Origin: Treponema sp. C6A8
GTDB lineage: Bacteria; Spirochaetota; Spirochaetia; Treponematales; Treponemataceae
Direction of reading: 5' to 3'
Length of the DNA stretch: 64,000 nucleotides
Assembly: GCF_000619925.1 (NCBI RefSeq)
Contig: NZ_JHVB01000012.1
Span: 34,107-98,106 of the forward strand
Shown: positions 53,239-61,161 of the stretch, in pieces
Layout: each line of letters starts with the position of its first letter
Position numbering within the stretch: the stretch's first letter is position 1
Program-made: the position numbers and the translations under genes
The notes under the pieces: model-generated
What the model was told of the DNA's origin: nothing
Databases searched by the model: none
What the model saw: the letters and a program-made list of their open reading frames with translations, nothing else

Positions 53239-55329
53239 GTGACTGTCTCAATCCATCACGCTCTGCCGGGAAGAATCCGAATCCATTATAATATGGGTGA
53301 GGTGACTTCCCGACAGGCAATTCTTGCACAAAGTTTAATTGCAGTTCAGGAAGGCATAACCGATATTTCTGTGAATACAAAAATCGGCTCTTATCTTGTT
53401 TTCTTTAATCCTTCCGTTATCAGTCAGACTCAAATAGAAAATCTTTTTAAGGCTCTTGGAGCAAAATATCTGGAAGATAAAAAACTTCTGGAAGCTGTGG
53501 CTCAGATTCCGGAAACAGAAAGCATTATGGGAATTTTTATTTCCACAATGATTGATTATTTTTTCAAGAAATGTCTTCCTCTTCCTTTGAGAAAAATTCT
53601 TCTATATAAAAATATAATTCCGCGTATCTGCCAGGCCCTTGAAGCTCTCTTTAGCGGTGGAAAACTTTTCAGTACCCAGCTTCTGGACGCAACAGCTCTT
53701 ACAGTTGCTGCACTTACCGGAAACACAAATACTGCAAGTCAGATTGCAATGCTTTTACAGATGGGAGAAGACATAGAGGATGTAACAAAACGAAGCTCAT
53801 ACGGAAATCTTGCACATTCCCTTCTTGCTTCTGATGAAAAGGTGCACATTATTGAAGGCAAGGAAGAAAAAACTGTTCCAGTTGACGCGCTTAAAAAGGG
53901 AGATCTTGTTGTTGTTCGTGAAGGCAGTATGATTCCTTGCGACGGAACAGTTGAATGTGGCGAAGGGATGGTAAATCAGGCCAGTATAACCGGGGAATCT
54001 CTTCCTGTTGAAAAGAAGGAAGGTGCCGGTCTTTTTGCCGGAACAATTTTGACAGAAGGAGAGCTTTATATCCGTGTCCGCTCTACAGGTCAGGATACAA
54101 AGGTTCAGAACATTATCCGTATGATTGATAATTCTCAAAATCTTAAGGCTAGTGTTCAAAAACGTTCTGAGCTTTTGGCAGAAAAAATCGTACCATTTAA
54201 TTTTGCTCTTGCTGGTCTTACCTGGCTTTTTAGCCGCAATATTGTAAAAACAATGTCCACTCTGATGGTCGATTATTCCTGTGCTATGAAGCTTGCCGCT
54301 CCGATTGCGGTTTTGTCTGCCATGCAGCAGGCTGCGGGCCTTGGTATTTCTGTAAAAGGCGGCAAATATCTTGAAGAAGCCGCAACAGCAGGAACGATTA
54401 TTTTTGATAAAACAGGAACTCTGACCTTTGCAAATCCTGCTCTTGAAAAAATCTATCCGATGAAGGGATATGATGAAGATTTTGTTTTACAAACTGCAGC
54501 CTGTCTTGAAGAGCATTTCCCGCATCCACTTGGACGGGCAGTTGTTAATGCCGCAGAAGCAAAAGGTCTTTTACATCCTGAAAATCACAGTAAGGTTGAA
54601 TATATTGTTGCACACGGAATAGCTTCCACAATCGACAGCAAAAAAGTCCGTATAGGAAGCGCCCATTTTATTTTTGACGATGAGGCCATTCCTCGTCCTG
54701 ATGAGGTGACTGATATTCAAAAAGAGACAATGGAAAGCGGAATGTCGCTCTTGTATCTTTCTTATGATGATAAGCTTTGCGGAATTCTTGCAATAGGCGA
54801 TCCGGTTAGAGATGAAGCGCCGGGTGTGATTAAGGCTCTCCGCAAGACTGGTATTAAACGCTGCGTTATGATTACAGGCGATACAGAAGGTGCCGCTAAA
54901 AAGATTGCCACTGCTGCCGGAATCGATTTTTATTATTCACAGGCATTGCCGGAAGACAAGGTGTCTTTAATAGAAAAGGAAAAGAAAGGCGGCAAGGTCA
55001 TTATGCTTGGAGACGGCATAAATGATGCACCTGCTCTTGGGGCTGCTGACGTCGGTATTGCAATTGAGGGAAGCTCATCGATTGCAAGCGATACTGCGGA
55101 TATTGTACTTACGGAAGGTGGCCTTGAAAATGTCGTTGTAACAAGAAAAATCGGACAAAAACTGATTTCTAAAATCAATGATAACAATCTTTTGATTGTG
55201 GAATTGAATTCACTTCTGCTCCTGCTTGGAATGTTCGGACTTATTTCTCCTCAGCTTGCGGCAGTTTTGCATAATTCGGCAACGGTGGGAATCAGCATCA
55301 AAGCAATGCAGCCGATTATGGATAGGTAA
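53239..55329 (+). CDS. P1B-type metal-transporting ATPase with N-terminal HMA2-like domain
   Basis: 696 residues from a GTG at 53239. N-terminal HMA2-like domain (HHALPGRIRIHYNMGEVTS, no CxxC). Actuator motif ITGESLPVEK near residue 250, phosphorylation motif IIFDKTGTLTF near 390, HP motif HFPHPLGRAV, hinge GDGINDAPALG. The membrane ion site reads YSCAMKLAAP instead of CPC, so substrates other than Cu+ are likely; such ATPases have been linked to Mn/Zn/Fe, which is inference. With DUF6110 upstream and an HMA2 protein downstream it forms a metal export module. Confidence 0.92.
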   Translation: MTVSIHHALPGRIRIHYNMGEVTSRQAILAQSLIAVQEGITDISVNTKIGSYLVFFNPSVISQTQIENLFKALGAKYLEDKKLLEAVAQIPETESIMGIFISTMIDYFFKKCLPLPLRKILLYKNIIPRICQALEALFSGGKLFSTQLLDATALTVAALTGNTNTASQIAMLLQMGEDIEDVTKRSSYGNLAHSLLASDEKVHIIEGKEEKTVPVDALKKGDLVVVREGSMIPCDGTVECGEGMVNQASITGESLPVEKKEGAGLFAGTILTEGELYIRVRSTGQDTKVQNIIRMIDNSQNLKASVQKRSELLAEKIVPFNFALAGLTWLFSRNIVKTMSTLMVDYSCAMKLAAPIAVLSAMQQAAGLGISVKGGKYLEEAATAGTIIFDKTGTLTFANPALEKIYPMKGYDEDFVLQTAACLEEHFPHPLGRAVVNAAEAKGLLHPENHSKVEYIVAHGIASTIDSKKVRIGSAHFIFDDEAIPRPDEVTDIQKETMESGMSLLYLSYDDKLCGILAIGDPVRDEAPGVIKALRKTGIKRCVMITGDTEGAAKKIATAAGIDFYYSQALPEDKVSLIEKEKKGGKVIMLGDGINDAPALGAADVGIAIEGSSSIASDTADIVLTEGGLENVVVTRKIGQKLISKINDNNLLIVELNSLLLLLGMFGLISPQLAAVLHNSATVGISIKAMQPIMDR

Positions 55330-55450
55330 AGCTAAAAAATTGCTGCATCGCAATTTTAGTTTTAAGTCGCAGAGCTTACCGAGCTCCTCCGGAGCTCGCG
55401 CTTTGCTATAGAACACCGACCGCTCTGACCGGCGGTCTTACACAGGAAAG
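55326..55450 (+). repeat. composite intergenic repeat, copy A, with conserved-loop hairpin copy 2
   Basis: It begins GTAAAGCTAAAAAATTGC with hairpin AAAATTGC-tgcatc-GCAATTTT (55336-55356). It then has an 8-bp hairpin CGAGCTCC-tcc-GGAGCTCG (55380-55398), the segment GCTTTGCTATAGAACA, and the conserved hairpin GACCG-CTCTGACCGG-CGGTC (55418-55437). The start codon at 55456 is 18 nt past this hairpin. A shorter copy with the same ends lies at 57337-57430. Confidence 0.7.
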
Positions 55451-55455
55451 TGACA

Positions 55456-55755
55456 ATGATGGTAACAAGTTTTTTTCCGGGGAGAATAAGACTCCGTGCC
55501 CCCGTATTTAAGGAAGCAGATTTAGTTGAAAAGGCAATCGGAATTTTGAGAAAATTCCCGGCTTTGAAAAATGTTGAAAATAATTTATTAACCGGAAGCG
55601 TTCTTATCGAATACGAGGCTGACAAGGTTCCTATGGAAAAACTTATTTCTCTGCGTGATTTTTTTATGGAACTTGCAAAAGAAGCAGAACGTTTTGACGG
55701 CAGCAATAGGGACAAAATTATTGAAATGCTGGAAAAACTGAATCAGCTGATTTAA
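55456..55755 (+). CDS. HMA2-domain protein
   Basis: 99 residues from the ATG at 55456, with AGGAAAG upstream (a GTG lies 6 nt earlier). VTSFFPGRIRLRAPVFKEADLVEK matches the start of the ATPase's own HMA2-like domain (HHALPGRIRIHY). There is no CxxC, so it is not a classical heavy-metal chaperone. It follows the ATPase by 126 bp of repeat sequence and probably belongs to the same module as an accessory or regulatory subunit. Confidence 0.75.
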   Translation: MMVTSFFPGRIRLRAPVFKEADLVEKAIGILRKFPALKNVENNLLTGSVLIEYEADKVPMEKLISLRDFFMELAKEAERFDGSNRDKIIEMLEKLNQLI

Positions 55756-55774
55756 AAAACAGATAAATCCCAGC

Positions 55775-56386
55775 TTACAAGCCCAGCAGTTTTGCCCATG
55801 CCCCCTCATAAAAGTCATGAAGCTCTTTTACACAGAGCATGGCTTCTTCCTTTGGAATGTCGTGAATAATTACTTCAAAAAGCCCTGTAAATTCTCCAGA
55901 GATTATCATGTGTTCCAGCATGGGCGGAAGAGAGTGGGGCTTAAACCCCTGCTCGCGAATTACATCATAATACTTGTGGGTTATTTCTATTTCTGTTTCT
56001 ACAAGGTCATGTATGTAATTTTCCCATTTTGTTCCTTCTGAAGCATTCAAAATAAGGCGGAAGGAATCTTTATGCTCAAATGCATAATCGAACATGGCTG
56101 CCATTCCGTTTTCAGAAAAATCACTCATGTGCTGTGACCATTCTTCTTTTGGTACTGAAAGAAAATCCTTTATACATTTATCAAAACAATTTCTTATGTA
56201 TTCTGCGTGGGGCTGAACTATTGCATCAAAAAGTTCTTCCTTGCTTTTGTAATATCCGTAAAACGCCCCTGTAGTAACTCCTGCTTTTTTTACAATTTCG
56301 CGCAGGGATGCTCCCCGGAATCCGTTTTGAAGAAATTCTTCAGTCGCAATTTTATGAATTTTTTCTAGGGTCGTGGTTTCTGCCAT
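55775..56386 (-). CDS. TetR-family transcriptional repressor
   Basis: 203 residues from the ATG at 56386; a longer frame would read through its own promoter. Helix-turn-helix GASLREIVKKAGVTTGAFYGYYKSKEELFDAI near residue 20, and a C-terminal ligand domain of the size expected for TetR. It is divergent from the methyltransferase-ABC cluster, with a 40-bp operator between them, so it probably represses both directions until a ligand binds. No SD; TATAAT lies 6 nt upstream (leaderless). Confidence 0.9.
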   Translation of the reverse strand: MAETTTLEKIHKIATEEFLQNGFRGASLREIVKKAGVTTGAFYGYYKSKEELFDAIVQPHAEYIRNCFDKCIKDFLSVPKEEWSQHMSDFSENGMAAMFDYAFEHKDSFRLILNASEGTKWENYIHDLVETEIEITHKYYDVIREQGFKPHSLPPMLEHMIISGEFTGLFEVIIHDIPKEEAMLCVKELHDFYEGAWAKLLGL

Positions 56387-56392
56387 ATTTTT

Positions 56393-56443
56393 ATTATAAT
56401 ATAACACTGCTATATTGACAATTATAACAGTGTTATATAGAAT
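56393..56443. promoter_or_regulatory. divergent tetR/methyltransferase promoters with 40-bp TetR operator
   Basis: Rightward promoter: TTGACA (56415-56420), 17 bp, TAGAAT (56438-56443). Leftward promoter: TTGTCA (complement of 56416-56421), 17 bp, TATAAT (complement of 56393-56398), 6 nt before the tetR ATG. Between and over them lies a perfect inverted repeat with 11-bp arms ATATAACACTG / CAGTGTTATAT (56399-56409 and 56428-56438). One operator can block both promoters. Confidence 0.75.
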
Positions 56444-56454
56444 CACGATTGAAA

Positions 56455-56470
56455 GTTAGATATGGCTAAC
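56455..56470 (+). promoter_or_regulatory. GTTAG-N6-CTAAC box before the methyltransferase gene
   Basis: GTTAGATATGGCTAAC (the symmetry extends to AAAGTTAG/CTAACTTT) lies about 12 nt after the -10 box. It matches boxes at 50849, 52900 and 52959. The operon thus seems to answer both to TetR and to this second regulator. Confidence 0.55.
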
Positions 56471-56498
56471 TTTGCAAAAAAAGTTTACGAGGCGTTTT

Positions 56499-57302
56499 AT
56501 GAAAGAATTATCTCTTGAGCTTGGGGATGTTGAAACAACAGCTTTAATTCCACTTGCAATTAAGGCAAGCGAAACTCTGCGAAAAAAATCACGATTTCAG
56601 GACGAAATGGCGGTAAAGATTATTGAGCATTTGAAGCTTGATACAAAGCCCTTTGATAAGTTTATGTCGCATGAAGGCGTAATTGCCCGTTCCATTATGC
56701 TTGACCGCATGGTAAAGGACTTTATAGAAAAGCATCCTGACTGCGTCATCGTGAACATGGGCGCCGGTTTTGACAACAGATTTTCCCGTGTGGATAACGG
56801 CCGTATTTCCTGGTTTGATTTAGACCTGCCCGATTCAATCGAGCTTAGAAAGAAAGTTTACGAAGAACGCGACAGAGTAAAAATGCTTGCGGGCTCTATT
56901 CTTGATGACACCTGGTGCCCCCAGGTCCTTGCAGAAATCCAGAAAAAGAATGCAAGGGTGCTTTTCCTTGCCGAGGGCCTTTTTATGTACTTTACCCTTG
57001 AAGAAATCGGAAAGTGCCTGAAAATCATAAAAAAACATTTCCCGCAGGCAACTCTCTACGCCGAAATGAACAATCCTCTTATGGTAAGAAATGAAAAACT
57101 CCACGACACCGTAAAGGCAACAAATGCCACATTCAAAAGCGGCACCTGGAGCGGCGAGGAACTCTGCGCCCTCTGCGACGGAATGCGCTTTATAGATGAG
57201 CACAGCTTTAATGAAGAAATGAGCCGCTACACTTTTGGCGGCTGGCTTTTTGCAAAGCTTCTTCCAAAAATGAACGACCGCTGGGCAAGTTTTGAATTTT
57301 AG
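56499..57302 (+). CDS. class I SAM-dependent methyltransferase (LCMT/Ppm-like)
   Basis: 267 residues from the ATG at 56499 (ACGAGG upstream). The SAM-binding part reads VIVNMGAGFDNRFSRVDNGRISWFDLDLPDSIELRK near residue 95, then RVLFLAEGLFMYFTLEEI, as in the leucine-carboxyl-methyltransferase (PF04072) family. These methylate carboxyl or hydroxyl groups of small molecules or proteins. Located between a TetR repressor and two ABC exporters, it may modify the molecule that they handle; that is inference. Confidence 0.85.
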   Translation: MKELSLELGDVETTALIPLAIKASETLRKKSRFQDEMAVKIIEHLKLDTKPFDKFMSHEGVIARSIMLDRMVKDFIEKHPDCVIVNMGAGFDNRFSRVDNGRISWFDLDLPDSIELRKKVYEERDRVKMLAGSILDDTWCPQVLAEIQKKNARVLFLAEGLFMYFTLEEIGKCLKIIKKHFPQATLYAEMNNPLMVRNEKLHDTVKATNATFKSGTWSGEELCALCDGMRFIDEHSFNEEMSRYTFGGWLFAKLLPKMNDRWASFEF

Positions 57303-57430
57303 TAGCGCGGGCTCTGACCGGCCCGCCTCCAGAGAAGTAAAGCTAAAAAATTGCTACATCGCAATTTTTTTTAACGCTTTGCTATAGAACATGGCGGGCT
57401 CTGACCGGCCCGCCTCCACAGGAGAGAAAA
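57303..57430 (+). repeat. composite intergenic repeat, copy B, with conserved-loop hairpins copies 3 and 4
   Basis: Hairpin 3 is GCGGG-CTCTGACCGG-CCCGC (57307-57326). Then comes GTAAAGCTAAAAAATTGC with a terminator-like hairpin AAAAAATTGC-tacatc-GCAATTTTTT, then GCTTTGCTATAGAACA, then hairpin 4, GGCGGG-CTCTGACCGG-CCCGCC (57393-57414). SD GGAG follows, and the ATG is 16 nt past the hairpin. TGCTATAGA could serve as an extended -10, placing hairpin 4 at the very 5' end of the ABC transcript. Confidence 0.7.
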
Positions 57431-59230
57431 ATGTCTGATAAAAAAAAGAAAAGCCTGTTAAGCTGGATTTTCCGCTTTGCAGGACAGAAAAAGCCAATGT
57501 ATGTTTTGAGCATATTTTTTGCGGTGCTTTGTGTAGCCTGCGCCATTATGCCCTACATTATGATTGCACAGATTGTCCGTCAGCTTTTAGGCGGCATCCG
57601 CGACATCAACCTTTACATAAAGGAATGTGGAATAGTTGCAGTCTTCTGGGCGGGTAACGCAATCTTCCACATGATTTCTACAACGCTCAGTCACATTGCA
57701 ACTTTTAATGTGCTTGGAAATATTCGTAAAAGCCTTTGTGACAAACTTGCCCGCCTGCCTCTGGGAAGTGTGCTTGACATGCCGTCCGGCACTCTCAAAA
57801 ACATCCTGATAGAACGAATCGACAGCATGGAAACAACACTTGCCCATATTCTTCCTGAATGGACAAGTAACCTGCTGCTGCCGGTCGTAATGTTCGTATA
57901 TCTTTTTACCCTGGACTGGCGCATGGGACTTGCCTCGCTGATAACCCTTCCAATCGGTCTTGTTTCATCCTGCTTTATGATGATAAACATGCAGGAACGC
58001 TTTAATTACGCGATTGAAAAGACAAAAGTGCTTAATGACACAGCCGTCGAATACATCAACGGAATCGAAGTCATCAAGGCTTTCGGAAAATCTAAGGCTT
58101 CCTACGAAAAGTTTACAAAGGCCGCAAAGGAAGGTTCTGACTGTTATGTTGAATGGATGCGCGACTGCATCTGGCCTTTTACGATTGCCTTTGTAATTGC
58201 GCCTTCAACTCTGCTTGCAATTCTTCCAATCGGCGGACTTTTCTTCCTTAAGGGCACTCTTACTGCCGTCGATTTTATAACAATCATCATTCTTTCTATG
58301 AGCATTATCCAGCCCCTTCTTACGGTTTACTCTTACCACGACGACATAGCCAAGGCCGGTGTAATTTTTGGTGAGGTAGGCGGCATTATGGATATGCCGG
58401 AACTTGACCGCCCGGCATTTGACGCCGCAGTGCCTGAAGACAATTCGATTACGCTTAAGGATGTTAGGTTTTCATATAAGAAAGACACATCAGACTGCGA
58501 GTTTTCGATAGAAAACTCGGTAAGTTCGCGAAGCGAACGACAGATACTCCACGGTATCAACCTTTCTCTTCCTGCCGGCTCATACACAGCCCTTGTCGGT
58601 CCTTCCGGTAGCGGAAAGTCAACTGTTGCCCGCCTGATTGCTTCACTTTGGGATGTTGATTCCGGCTCTGTGGAAATCGGCGGCGTGAATATCAAGAATC
58701 TTTCACTTGAAGAATACAACCGCCGCGTTGCCTATGTCAGTCAGGATAACTTCCTTTTTGACATGAGCGTGCGCGAAAACATCAGGCTCGGGAAACGCGA
58801 TGCAAGCGATGCCGAGGTCGAAGAAATTGCCAGAAAGAGCGGCTGCTATGATTTTATCATGAGCCTTGAAAATGGTTTTGACACGATTGTCGGCGGAAGC
58901 GGCGCTCATTTGAGCGGCGGTGAACGTCAGCGAATTGCAATTGCCCGCGCCATGATGAAGGACGCTCCGATTGTAATTCTTGATGAGGCCACTGCCTACA
59001 CCGACCCGGAAAACGAAGCAATCATCCAGCAGAGTGTTGCCCGTCTTGTAAAAGGAAAGACTCTCATCGTAATTGCCCACAGGCTTTCCACCGTTGCCGA
59101 TGCAGACAAAATCGTTGTTATCAAAGATGGCCAGATTGACAGCCAGGGCACTCACGAAGAACTGCTTAAAAAAGGCGGACTTTACAAGGATATGTGGGAG
59201 GCACACATAAGTGCCAGAGACAGCGTCTAA
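57431..59230 (+). CDS. ABC half-transporter (membrane plus ATPase), first of a pair
   Basis: 599 residues. Six-helix exporter domain (about 20-330), then the nucleotide-binding domain: Walker A GPSGSGKST, Q-loop YVSQDNFLF, signature LSGGERQRIAIARAMM, Walker B IVILDEATAYTDP, H-loop IAHRLSTVADADKI. All catalytic residues are present. With the next gene it should form a heterodimer, as YbtP/YbtQ or IrtA/IrtB do; those import or export metallophores. The substrate here is unknown. Confidence 0.93.
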   Translation: MSDKKKKSLLSWIFRFAGQKKPMYVLSIFFAVLCVACAIMPYIMIAQIVRQLLGGIRDINLYIKECGIVAVFWAGNAIFHMISTTLSHIATFNVLGNIRKSLCDKLARLPLGSVLDMPSGTLKNILIERIDSMETTLAHILPEWTSNLLLPVVMFVYLFTLDWRMGLASLITLPIGLVSSCFMMINMQERFNYAIEKTKVLNDTAVEYINGIEVIKAFGKSKASYEKFTKAAKEGSDCYVEWMRDCIWPFTIAFVIAPSTLLAILPIGGLFFLKGTLTAVDFITIIILSMSIIQPLLTVYSYHDDIAKAGVIFGEVGGIMDMPELDRPAFDAAVPEDNSITLKDVRFSYKKDTSDCEFSIENSVSSRSERQILHGINLSLPAGSYTALVGPSGSGKSTVARLIASLWDVDSGSVEIGGVNIKNLSLEEYNRRVAYVSQDNFLFDMSVRENIRLGKRDASDAEVEEIARKSGCYDFIMSLENGFDTIVGGSGAHLSGGERQRIAIARAMMKDAPIVILDEATAYTDPENEAIIQQSVARLVKGKTLIVIAHRLSTVADADKIVVIKDGQIDSQGTHEELLKKGGLYKDMWEAHISARDSV

Positions 59231-59316
59231 CGGGGCGTTGCGGGGTGTCCCCGCAGAGAGGGTAGCCCGCAACAAAGTGCGGGCGTAGGGGGAGACTTCC
59301 CCCAACAGGAGACAAT
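59231..59316 (+). repeat. three tandem GC-rich hairpins between the ABC genes
   Basis: TGCGGGG-tgt-CCCCGCA (59239-59255), GCCCGC-aacaaagt-GCGGGC (59265-59284) and GGGGGA-gact-TCCCCC (59288-59303) follow each other. SD CAGGAG and the ATG come directly after. They could tune the ratio of the two ABC subunits or be a REP-like insertion. Confidence 0.6.
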
Positions 59317-61158
59317 ATGTTTGAAATTTTACGAAGATTTTTTAAATTTTGCGATGCCGAAAACCGAAGAAAGTTCCACCTTTCAATTGCGCTTGGAGTC
59401 GTGAATTCCTTTTTTATGGCGCTGAGAATTGCTGCCGTTGCCGTAATGATTCAGGCGGTGATTAAAAATTTGAGCGAGAACCTGCCTTTTGAAGCAAAAA
59501 CAGTCTGGCTTTCTTTTGGAATAATTCTTGCAAGTACAGTCTGCGCCATCATCACAAAAAAGAATATGTCGATGCTGCAGACCGAAGGCGGCTACAGAAC
59601 CTGCGCAAAAAAGCGAATCGAAATTGCCGAGCACCTGCGCTACCTTCCGATGGGCTACTTCAATGCAAACTCCCTCGGCCAGATTACCTCGGTAACTACG
59701 AACACCATGGAGCTGTTAGGTGACGTTGCAACCCGCGCCGTAATGCTTGTCATGCAGGGGCTTTTGGATTCCGCTCTGATTATCTTTATGATTTTCTTTT
59801 TTGACTGGCGAATCGCGCTTGTTGCCCTTGCAGGTTTTCTGCTCTTTCAGTTTGTAAATGTTTTTATGCGCCTTGCCGTAAAAAATATTTCCTCGCAGAA
59901 GACCCAGGCCGACGAAGCCCAGGTAGGAAAAATTCTGGAATACATTCAGGGCATTGCCGAAGTAAAAGCCTATAACCTTACCGGAAACCGCCGTCAGGAT
60001 TTGAATGCCAAAATTGACCGCTGTATAAATGCCTGCATCGGAATGGAAATGCGCTGTATCCCGATTGCCGCCATTCAGAGCCTTGTCGCGAAACTTACCG
60101 GCGTTGCAATTATGTTTTCTTCAATTATCTTTTATCTGGGCGGCAGCATGGAGCTTACAAACTGCGCCGTTATGCTTATCTGTTCATTTATGCTTTTTAC
60201 CGCTCTGGAAGTCGGCGGAAATTATTCTGCGCTTTTAAGAATAATCGACATCGGCGTTAAAAAGGCAGATGCAATTCTGGATTTGCCTACGATGGATATC
60301 TCCGGAAAAGACGAAGGAGGGGATTTTGAATGTCAGCAGACTGCAAAGCAGGATGCTGATGTTTCCGTGGGAGAAACTAGAGGTGGTGTTAAGATTACGA
60401 CGGAAACAACAACTCCCCCGTTGGATATTTCTGCACAAAACATTACCTTCGCCTACGACAAGCGCAAAATCATCGACGGCGTATCGCTTACAATTCCGGC
60501 CGGCAGCACTACAGCCTTTGTCGGGCCGAGCGGCGGCGGAAAAACAACACTCTGCCATCTTCTTTCCCGCTTCTGGGATGTAGATTCCGGCTCTGTTACT
60601 CTTGCCGGCAAAAATGTCCGCGATTACGACATGGACAGCCTTATGAAAAACTTCAGTTTTGTTTTCCAGAACGTCTATCTCTTCCACGATACGATTGCAA
60701 ACAACATCCGTTTTGGTCAGCCAGACGCTCCTATGGAAAAGGTTATTGAAGCCGCAAAAAAGGCCTGCTGCCATGAATTTATTTCAGCCCTGCCGGACGG
60801 CTACGACACAATAATTGGTGAAGGAGGCGCAAATCTTTCCGGCGGAGAGAAGCAGCGTATTTCAATCGCCCGCGCCATTATGAAAGACGCTCCAATCATC
60901 ATTCTTGACGAAGCTACCGCCAACGTTGACCCTGAAAATGAGCGCGACCTTATGACTGCCGTAAGCGAGCTTACAAAGGAGAAAACTGTAATCATGATTG
61001 CCCATCGCTTAAAGACAGTGCGCAATGCAAATCAGATTTTTGTAATCGACAAAGGCCGCATTGCAGAGCATGGCACTCACGAAGAACTGATAAAACGCGG
61101 CGGAATTTACGCCCGCTTTATAGACAGCCGTAAAAAGGCTGTCAGCTGGAAGTTGTAA
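59317..61158 (+). CDS. ABC half-transporter, second of a pair
   Basis: 613 residues. Exporter-type membrane domain (about 20-320). An unusual low-complexity, acidic/threonine-rich linker of about 45 residues follows (GKDEGGDFECQQTAKQD ... TTETTTPP). Then the ATPase: Walker A GPSGGGKTT, Q-loop FVFQNVYLF, signature LSGGEKQRISIARAIM, Walker B IIILDEATANVDP, H-loop IAHRLKTVRNANQI. Catalytically complete. Partner of the 57431 protein. SD CAGGAG. Confidence 0.93.
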   Translation: MFEILRRFFKFCDAENRRKFHLSIALGVVNSFFMALRIAAVAVMIQAVIKNLSENLPFEAKTVWLSFGIILASTVCAIITKKNMSMLQTEGGYRTCAKKRIEIAEHLRYLPMGYFNANSLGQITSVTTNTMELLGDVATRAVMLVMQGLLDSALIIFMIFFFDWRIALVALAGFLLFQFVNVFMRLAVKNISSQKTQADEAQVGKILEYIQGIAEVKAYNLTGNRRQDLNAKIDRCINACIGMEMRCIPIAAIQSLVAKLTGVAIMFSSIIFYLGGSMELTNCAVMLICSFMLFTALEVGGNYSALLRIIDIGVKKADAILDLPTMDISGKDEGGDFECQQTAKQDADVSVGETRGGVKITTETTTPPLDISAQNITFAYDKRKIIDGVSLTIPAGSTTAFVGPSGGGKTTLCHLLSRFWDVDSGSVTLAGKNVRDYDMDSLMKNFSFVFQNVYLFHDTIANNIRFGQPDAPMEKVIEAAKKACCHEFISALPDGYDTIIGEGGANLSGGEKQRISIARAIMKDAPIIILDEATANVDPENERDLMTAVSELTKEKTVIMIAHRLKTVRNANQIFVIDKGRIAEHGTHEELIKRGGIYARFIDSRKKAVSWKL

Positions 61159-61161
61159 AAA

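Noticed and set aside
58703..59305. 200-codon minus-strand frame
   Set aside because: It is antisense to the ABC ATPase domain; long shadow frames arise from the codon bias here.
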